Source: Lineus longissimus (Eukaryota > Nemertea > Pilidiophora > Heteronemertea > Lineidae). From it: a stretch of 64,000 nt of DNA. A program made the translations under genes and the position numbers. The DNA is taken from assembly GCF_910592395.1 (NCBI RefSeq), contig NC_088321.1:7316001-7380000 (forward strand). Reading direction: 5' to 3'. The notes beneath the pieces were generated by a model that worked only from the letters and a program-made list of their open reading frames with translations, made no database searches and was not told the origin of the DNA. Positions 57,491 to 64,000 of the stretch are shown here, one piece after another. How positions within the stretch are numbered: the first letter of the stretch is position 1; each line of letters opens with the position of its first letter.

Positions 57491-58697
57491 GATTTCACAA
57501 TCCAGTGTGTGTTAGGTGTTGGGTGTTAGTGTTATTGATCTGTAACAGATCTGTTAACAGATTCGCTAATCTGGGCTCCTCAAACGGTGCTCAGATTCAA
57601 CAGGCTGTTAACAGGGTGTTAACACGGTGTTAACTGGGTGTTGAGAAAAAAGGTTTTTTTAGATTACCTGGTAATCATTCAATGAAACTGCATGTGTACA
57701 AATCACTGCTAAGGTGGCATCACAACTTTTTCCATTGCGACCACAAAAATAAGCATTTCCTGCATGGTCCGGCCTTTGAATGCGAATGATGACCCCATCA
57801 ATAAACAGAATCACACGTCTAACGCGACCCTCAACATCCTCAAGATCCTGAGCAAGTTCATCGAATTCATCTGGTCCTGGTAGAGATATGTGCTGCGGGG
57901 CGATGTCCATGAAGAATGATACAACCTGTCGAATATCGGCAAATGATGTGGAGGTTGCACGACGAAATGCAAGTCCGACCAGCCTGTAGTACCCCCCAGA
58001 CGACACATAATGCAAAAATGTCTCTATCATTTTTCTGGATACGTCATGGCGAGCCTGTCCTCGGTCTCTCCAGGCATGAAATTCATCAGCCAGCTCCTCC
58101 ACTTGGGGCTCTGTTAGCCTCATGTGTTTCTCTGTAGGCTCTGTGCTGGTAGCTGCTGTCCTCACATGATTTTCTTCCCTGTTGATGGCTATGGCTTGGA
58201 GAAATGGCTCGAACATCATTTTGACAAAGAAAGCAAATTTCTTCACTTCTAAAGAAAATGGCCGCTAACAGAACACCGAGTTGTGAAATCATGACGGTGT
58301 TACACCTCCTTAACCTCTAGAGGTTAGTGTTGAAAGATTTTCCTAAAGTTTGTATTGGTCAAGTAAAGTGCAAGGTACTCATCTACATTGAAACATAGTG
58401 ATTCTCTGAAAACATTAAATGAGAGATAATGAAATTATCTTAAGAAATATTGAAATTAGAAGAAAAACTCGCTGAACAGATTTCAGGTTGCTGAGATTAA
58501 GTCAAGACCTCATGTTACATATCTGTGAGGTGTTCGTGTTAGTGTGACAACTCTGTTGAAATTTTGCTATTTTCAACAGATCTGTCACACTAACATGACA
58601 CTAACACTAGTGTGACACCGGTGTTTGTATCGATTTCAGAACCCAGTGTTAGTGTAACAGATCAACACCTAACACACACTGGATTGTGAAATCACCC
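57487..58697. mobile_element. Harbinger-like DNA transposon inserted between RT and RNase H
   Basis: 35-bp inverted repeats starting GGGTGATTTCACAATCCAGT lie at 57487-57521 and 58663-58697. Inside are subterminal repeats of GTTAACA and TTAGTGTGAC words, and an internal hairpin at 58538-58594. The 1.2-kb element encodes a partial transposase on the minus strand. Its insertion splits the host element exactly between ...STKPTG and the RNase H motif FTTDASLTGWGA, which fixes the boundaries. No target-site duplication is obvious. Confidence 0.9.
57659..58246 (-). CDS. Truncated Harbinger-like (DDE_Tnp_4) transposase
   Basis: The 195-residue frame has LTEPQVEELADEFHAWRDRG, a helical N-terminal region, SFADIRQVVSFFMD, and RRVILFIDGVIIRIQRPDH containing the first catalytic Asp, then NAYFCGRNGKSCDATLAVIC. 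The match is to HARBI1-like transposases, where IDG-x-x-I-x-x-P and the RK-G-x-S-x-N region lie in this order. The frame ends just after the first third of the catalytic core, next to the left terminal repeat, so the remaining Asp and Glu are missing and the element cannot be autonomous. No stop or frameshift lies inside the part that remains. Confidence 0.7.
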   Translation of the reverse strand: MKKFAFFVKMMFEPFLQAIAINREENHVRTAATSTEPTEKHMRLTEPQVEELADEFHAWRDRGQARHDVSRKMIETFLHYVSSGGYYRLVGLAFRRATSTSFADIRQVVSFFMDIAPQHISLPGPDEFDELAQDLEDVEGRVRRVILFIDGVIIRIQRPDHAGNAYFCGRNGKSCDATLAVICTHAVSLNDYQVI

Positions 58698-58698
58698 A

Positions 58699-59324
58699 TT
58701 GACATTTACAACAGATGCCTCGTTGACGGGATGGGGCGCGGTCATAGAAACATCGAAGGATGTAGCGCAGGGACGATGGACCAAAGAAGAGACAAGACTC
58801 CATATCAACGTGTTAGGGTTGAAAGTAGTGGAGATTGCCCTGAAATCATTAGCACGACAGGCAAAAAATTGCCACAGACACTTCAGGCTGGACAACTCGT
58901 CAGCCGTTGCCCAGATCAACAAATTAGGAGGGAACAAGATCCCGAGACCTGCTGAAGATCACCCAAGAAGTATGGGACTATTGTATTCAGAGAAACATCT
59001 CATTGACAGCAGAGCACCTCCCAGGGGTGAAGAATGTGGAAGCAGACCAAGCTTCCAGAGTATTCAGCGACTCCAGCGACTGGCACCTGAACCAGAAAAT
59101 CTTCCGAGAAATCGAGAAAGTTCTAGGCTAGCAGACCACCTGTTTGCCAGCCGACACAACAGACAGAAACAGCAATATGTCAGCTGGAAACCAGACCCAA
59201 GAGCGATAACATTCAACGCGTTTGCACTAGATTGGGGAAGGTTGGAGGCATATGCATTTCCACCATTTTGCCTGATCGGACGATGCTTGGCAAAAGTCAA
59301 GGAGGACAAAGCGAACATGATCTT
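58699..59324 (+). pseudogene. RNase H and connection region of the DIRS-type element
   Basis: FTTDASLTGWGAVIETS, LGLKVVEIALKSL and FRLDNSSAVAQINKLGG give the first RNase H acidic residues. After a frameshift near 58945 the sequence continues as EHLPGVKNVEADQASR. It returns to the first frame near 59130 with DPRAITFNAFALDWGRLEAY and FPPFCLIGRCLAKVKEDKAN, which is the conserved C-terminal part of DIRS RT-RNase H proteins. It is broken by a second insertion at about 59325. Confidence 0.8.
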
Positions 59325-60140
59325 TACGCAAGGGCCCAAAGCGCCGCATAGCGGCAAAAAAGCGAAGCTGGCGAAACATTATAACGGGTCACCGTCACTT
59401 ATTATTGGACTTATAGCGCATTTACGGGGTTGCAACTATTTTGCTTTATAGTGTCACCAGGAAAGAAAAGCATGCGACCTAACGCCGATCTACATGTATT
59501 TGTATAAAGTGATAATTGGAAGGTATATAGTAGGAAATATCAATAAAATAATCATTCCATGTCGTCTTTTGAGGGCATTTTTGATTGTAAAAAATATATG
59601 TGTACGTCACCGTAGTCTCTGCAATGATAATTTTATCAGAGCAGTCTCGCGCAAGTAGAAGTTCTTTACCTATTAGTTCTTCACTTATTAGTCTCAATGT
59701 CTGGCGCAAAGCCAGACGTTTTCCATAACGATTTCACTACGATGTTTGACAAGAAGGAGCAGTGCGCGAGATATGCTAATGAGCAGACTTCCCTCGCTTG
59801 AGTTTCGGAAGAATGTTCCATATCGCGCTAAGCTGACCACTACTGACCATGACAGGCGTGCATTGGACTGGTACAGGTTGGAACTGAACATTGAATATGC
59901 TGGTGGTGACGCTTTCTGATGAGAAGTTGGTCGTGACTGATGCAGTATCCTTGGACTTGTCCACAGCATCGTTCAATCATTGCTCTCTAAGCTGGCTTGA
60001 TTCTGTACTTACCCAAATACTGAGACCAAATGCCTGTTGACTGTGCTTTAAGAGAGACTGGCGCCATGCCTAGTCTCTCTTAAAGCACAGTCAACAGACA
60101 CCAACCCCCTCAGACTCAGAAACCACAAACGCCCAACCCT
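59325..60140. other. Second insert inside the DIRS-type element, with a perfect 26-bp-arm hairpin
   Basis: The DIRS reading frame stops matching at KANMIF and resumes near 60150 with ITPVWQGQQWYPTLLEM, so about 0.8 kb between them is foreign. No protein was recognised in it. 60034-60059 (CTGTTGACTGTGCTTTAAGA...) pairs perfectly with 60072-60097 across a 12-bp loop. Terminal repeats for the insert as a whole were not found. Confidence 0.55.
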
Positions 60141-60144
60141 TCCT

Positions 60145-61260
60145 GCTACCTTAATACTTCTGGATCACACCAGTGTGGCAAGGACAACAGTGGTACCCGA
60201 CACTACTAGAGATGATTGTAGATCGACCAATACTACTTCCCCCGACAGCAAATCTGCTGACGGATCCCAAGGGGGACTAGTCCTCGACCACACAATGTAC
60301 CTGGCGGCATGAAAAATCTCAGGGGGCAAGAAGAACACCAGGGTTTTCTGAATCAGCTGCAGAACTCTATAGAAGAGGCTGGAGAGAGGGAACTGAGGCT
60401 GCTTACGACTCAGGTTGGAAAAAGTGGACTGGCTGGGGTGTCGGACGGGATATTAATCTATTTCAGGCCACTGTGGCAAATATAGGCAATTTCCTGTCGT
60501 CAGAGTATGAGACAGGAAGGGCATATAACACAGTAAATGGCTACAGATCAGCCATCTCGGCGAGACACCCGGAAATAGAGGGTCACAAGACGGGACAACA
60601 CCCTGACATTGTGAGACTGATGCATGGGGTCTCTAATTGCAGACCACTGGTACCACGATATATGGACACCTGGGCAGTGGATGTAGTCCTCACAGCAATA
60701 AATTTACTGGGGTGCAATCGGACCATGAACATCAAAGATTTATCTGCCAAACTAGCAATGCTTATGGCACTGACAACTGCATGCAGGTGCTCAGAATTAC
60801 TGAGTAAAATAAAAATTATCAACAAAGCCAGGGAGGGTAAGAATGTGGTCTTCCAACTGGATTCTGTGACAAAGACCTCACGACCATGAAAACCATTGTT
60901 GAAATTGACATTCGTACCATAATATGACACAAATAACAAACTAGATGTTGTGCAGTGCTTGGAATTAAATGAGACTAGGACAGAAAATGGCGCATCACAG
61001 CCGAACAGAAACAGTATCTGTTACTGGCTATGGTAAAACCACACCGCCCAGTAGCAAAATGCACAATAGCAAGATGGCTACAGTTCATCATGACAAAAGC
61101 GGGCATTGACACGGACAAATACAAAGCCAATTCGACAAGGGCGGCGACCACGACCAAAGCCAAAATTCAAGGCTTGTCAGTGAAGCAAATTATGAAGAAA
61201 GCGGACGGATCAAGGGCAAGCACATTTGGTAGATTTTATGACAAAGAGATTCGATCGTAG
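60145..61260 (+). pseudogene. Tyrosine recombinase of the DIRS-type element
   Basis: After the RT-RNase H tail (WYPTLLEMIVDRPILLPP), the recombinase starts near 60350: LYRRGWREGTEAAYDSGWKK, VNGYRSAISARHPEIEG, then the first catalytic Arg in TTACRCSELLSKI. A frame break at 60889 precedes the C-terminal piece at 61030-61260: HRPVAKCTIARWLQFIM, YKANSTRAATTTKAKIQGLS and STFGRFYDKEIRS. The HxxR box has Asn for His and the late Trp position is Gly; the terminal Tyr is kept. It is inactive by frame break and lost residues. Confidence 0.8.
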
Positions 61261-61329
61261 GCCCAAAATAAATGCCAGTTCCAAGATAAAGTATTGGAAT
61301 GGATGTAGGTTAGCTTTGAACATTCAACT

Positions 61330-61433
61330 ATTACATCTATTTACGGTTTATGAAATTAGATTTAAAATTTTATAAGTGTGCGAAGCACACGAAATGAAAT
61401 TATAATTTAATGAGTAAACCTAAATAGATGTAA
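61330..61433. repeat. Imperfect 104-bp palindrome, candidate DIRS internal complementary region
   Basis: TTACATCTATTTACGGTTTA on the left pairs with TAAACCTAAATAGATGTAA on the right, centred on GTGTGCGAAGCACAC at 61376-61390. It lies 70 bp after the recombinase frame. A DIRS internal complementary region matches the joined inverted termini and is therefore expected to be palindromic. Confidence 0.75.
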
Positions 61434-62124
61434 TAATCCCACCCTCCCTACCCATATTGAGATTGAAACATCCTTTCTCACTTTATCTTTACAGTTAGAT
61501 CTGGATAACACATCTGAGACAACAACCACGGGAGAAGGACAATGTGAATTCGGCAAGGACTGGTTATGACACTTGCGGAAAAATCAGACGTTTATTTTAA
61601 GAGACAACGGTCTCACATGAAGTCAGGTTGGACTAAGTTCAGTTATTAAGGCGATTCATTAGCCGAAGAAGAGACGAGCAGTCTGGTGAAGTTCAGTTCA
61701 GTTGATTTATTTGGACATGAGGCGATAAGCCTGTAGTGATTTTAAGTTAAATTTAGTTATTGACACGCAGGAACGGCAGTAACCTTAATAGCCAGTGGGC
61801 TGGTTATCTTATGTTATTTACTTCATTTGTTGAACTTTGAAAAAAAGAAGAAGATTGTTTATCAGTTTGTACTTCTATAACCTGTATATATCTTAAAACT
61901 AGCAACTCATAAGGGGTGGACGGGGCGGTTATGAGAACCTAGTATGTTTTTTGAGTAAACTTGTTGGTCCAATCATGATTGAAGACATGATTGGGTCTAT
62001 TAGCTAGGTTTGAAATTGCAGCGGACTCCAAATGAGGATGGGATAAGAGGAAAATGCAGATTCGTTTTCGGTTGAGACCGGAACGAAGTTTCAGCTGACC
62101 TGTTGAATTCTGGAGCGAAATTCA

Positions 62125-62203
62125 ATTATTACATCTATTAAGGTTTACTCATTAAATTATAATTTCATTTCGTGTGCTTCGCACATTTATGAAATTTCAA
62201 ATT
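62125..62203. repeat. Second copy of the palindromic sequence, candidate right terminal repeat
   Basis: ATTACATCTATTAAGGTTTA and onward through CGTGTGCTTCGCACA is the reverse complement of the right half and centre of the palindrome at 61330-61433. Its position about 0.7 kb downstream fits a DIRS right terminal repeat. The element should end at or near here. Confidence 0.65.
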
Positions 62204-62209
62204 GTGGAT

Positions 62210-64000
62210 GGTCGCTGGTGGTTTACCAATGGTATCGAATTAAATCAGAGGCGATTCCATAAATGGGGCATTGGTCCAATCGATTATTGATAAGCAGATC
62301 GCTCGATATGTATTCTTGTCCTTAGAGGTCCTACATGTATAGGTAGGCCCGATGTCTGTCAGATATCTCTGCTGTCGTATGTATAAAGCATAGTTTTATG
62401 CAAATCTCATTACCAAGTTGTGGCTTAACATGGGTATGTCATTGATTACCTATGACTTTTTCGAAACGTACTTCACAGGCAAAGGCTATATAAAAAACCT
62501 CATTCAGAGGCCATGGCTATACAGGAACCACAGTCAGAGCTCATGTATATGTGGAAACCTCATCACACGTATTAACAGGCTATGGTGGTGCATCTTTTTC
62601 TATTTCAGGGAAGCATGTTTTGCTGAATCTACTATGTCTCATAACTAACATTGGGTCTCGAAGGATTGTATATATTATCCGATAAGATTTTGCGAGTTGA
62701 CAGCCATTTTTAATAGTGCCATTTTGTTTTAATGATCCGAGCTCCCATTGCAATATATTCAAGGTGTTTTGCTTTATCAAAGGCATATAACCATGACCAA
62801 GTGCAAAACCCCTCTTGAGGCTATCAATAGTGGTGGTATCGTCACAAAATGTATAGTTGTACTTTGTGCCCCTAATTAAACTTTTGAGAAAGCAAACATT
62901 TTCATTCATTGGTATACACACAACTTTATTGTTCACAGACACTAAAGGGGAATTTTAGGTCTAAAATTGCCAAGTTGCAGCTGATATTACCAAAATATCT
63001 CAGCAATCAGCTTACCGAAGGCAATGAGCAGATTCATTATTCTATGCTTAACAAAAAATTAAAAAGAAATGAGCGCACAGAAGACAAACGTTTACTTACC
63101 ATGTACAACCATGTACAGGCTCAAGTGTGATTTGAGAAATATTCAGCAAGACTAGTATAATCCAAAATTACTCAAAGTGGTCTTATTGATGATTTGGAAA
63201 TAAAAGAGTTATGGATATGATCGATTTCTGCTCAAAGGAATGGTTGAAATATATATTTGCCAGTCGGTTTGAAAACCGTAAAGCTTTAAGGGTTATACGA
63301 GAAATGTGACAAGATATAGACACAATGATTGCTGGTTGTTTCTTAGCACTCCCTAAAGGGCTTTTCATGGATTTTGAGCCCTTAAACACACTGTATCATA
63401 GTAAACATGGTAAAGGAGCCGTGTGAGTGTTTGGGTCATGGGCCGGGGGCGGGGGATTTCTTTTAATCACATCTTTTAAAGTAATACTTCGTCTATTCCA
63501 CAAACAACTGGTTCTGGGGTTGAATTTACAGCAGCCATTCGCATGTGTTGTTGTTCCGACTACAGCCACTGTTTATTCCCACGGAAGATCGCTGGGAACT
63601 GGACTACAAGGGTTAGGTCCAGTGAGAGGCATCCAAACACCTATTCCCTTGATTATAGCTCAGGCCAGGAGATGTATTATCGCTACACGAACAATTATTC
63701 AAAATGGGAATGCTTTTTTAAAGGCGGCTGCTGTGAAGAGATAATTTACAAGAGGCACAAAGTAGCTTGCTACAGTTAACAGAGGAAAATCTCGCCAAAG
63801 ATCCTCATAAAATCACCGCGAGTAGAATCAATTTGGAGCTTCGTTGGGGGGGGGGCTAAAGTATAGTATGCCAGCAAACTCTGGCAGCACTGGGACGCTG
63901 ACTGAGAACTGCCGACTTTTCCGAATGTTCGTCATTCAGATAATCCAACCTGCAATTGAAATTGCCAGTTCTCTTGCAGCGACCATATTGATCGCTGAAC
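62210..64000. other. No recognisable gene
   Basis: The longest frames, 62942-62580 on the minus strand and 63427-63779 on the plus strand, have no recognised domains. In the frame at 63543-63779, a Cys-rich stretch (FKGGCCEEIIYK) might be an exon but lacks clear splice support. A G-run lies at 63845-63854. Confidence 0.4.

Larger units (their letters stand above)
56162..62203 (+). mobile_element. DIRS-type tyrosine-recombinase retrotransposon, 5'-truncated and interrupted
   Basis: The order is a basic Arg/Gly-rich Gag end, RT (56363-57490), RNase H (58699-59324) and tyrosine recombinase (60350-61260), then a palindrome and an inverted copy of it. The element is split by a Harbinger-like insertion (57487-58697) and by a second insert (about 59325-60140), and carries at least one in-frame stop and several frameshifts. 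No left terminal repeat is found: its left side meets the tail of a CR1/L2-like fragment. It is an independent lineage from the 12-18.5 kb element, judged by its different RT and recombinase sequences. Confidence 0.85.

Overview
The window is animal genomic DNA: AT-rich, with intron-containing genes (clean GT/AG junctions), no bacterial-style operons, and a dense load of transposable elements. The mix of KDZ, DIRS/Ngaro-type tyrosine-recombinase, BEL/Pao, Harbinger and CR1/L2-type elements, the frequent ATGTACATGTA-like words and an invertebrate-type kinase family suggest a marine invertebrate (lancelet, hemichordate, echinoderm or lophotrochozoan). The sequence alone does not settle the phylum.

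Region by region: 0.2-6.8 kb (+) holds exons of a decayed KDZ-superfamily transposase. One of its introns is filled by a seven-copy, ~300-bp tandem array (1.5-3.5 kb). 7.98-11.9 kb (+) is a small multi-exon gene of unknown function made of phase-0 exons and ending in a coiled coil; its largest intron carries a 2.06-kb Harbinger-type DNA transposon (8774-10830) that has itself been interrupted. 12.0-18.5 kb (-) is a remarkably intact tyrosine-recombinase retrotransposon: SGNH hydrolase, Gag with a CCCH finger, RT-RNase H, and tyrosine recombinase. 18.7-19.5 kb (+) is a kinase-like gene that has lost catalytic residues. 21.3-26.4 kb (-) is a newly assembled eight-exon gene ending in a chromodomain, with a homeodomain-like exon further upstream (27.57-27.72 kb) that may belong to it. 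Two CR1/L2-like fragments lie in or near that gene.

29.3-46 kb is largely non-coding, with tandem repeats, foldbacks, poly-C tracts, two tRNA-like SINE heads and G/C-rich hairpins. 46.3-50.0 kb (+) is a degraded BEL/Pao element containing an internal duplication. 50-55.5 kb is non-coding with two tandem arrays. 55.5-62.2 kb (+) is a nest: a CR1/L2-like 3' end abuts a 5'-truncated DIRS-type element, whose RT/RNase H region is split by a 1.2-kb Harbinger-like element and by a second insert. Beyond the recombinase lies a palindrome with an inverted copy downstream, resembling the DIRS internal complementary region and terminal repeat. 62.2-64 kb has no recognisable gene.

Most real coding capacity therefore belongs to mobile elements. 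The best host-gene candidates are the phase-0 coiled-coil gene and the chromodomain gene. The element most likely to be young is the 12-18.5 kb retrotransposon.
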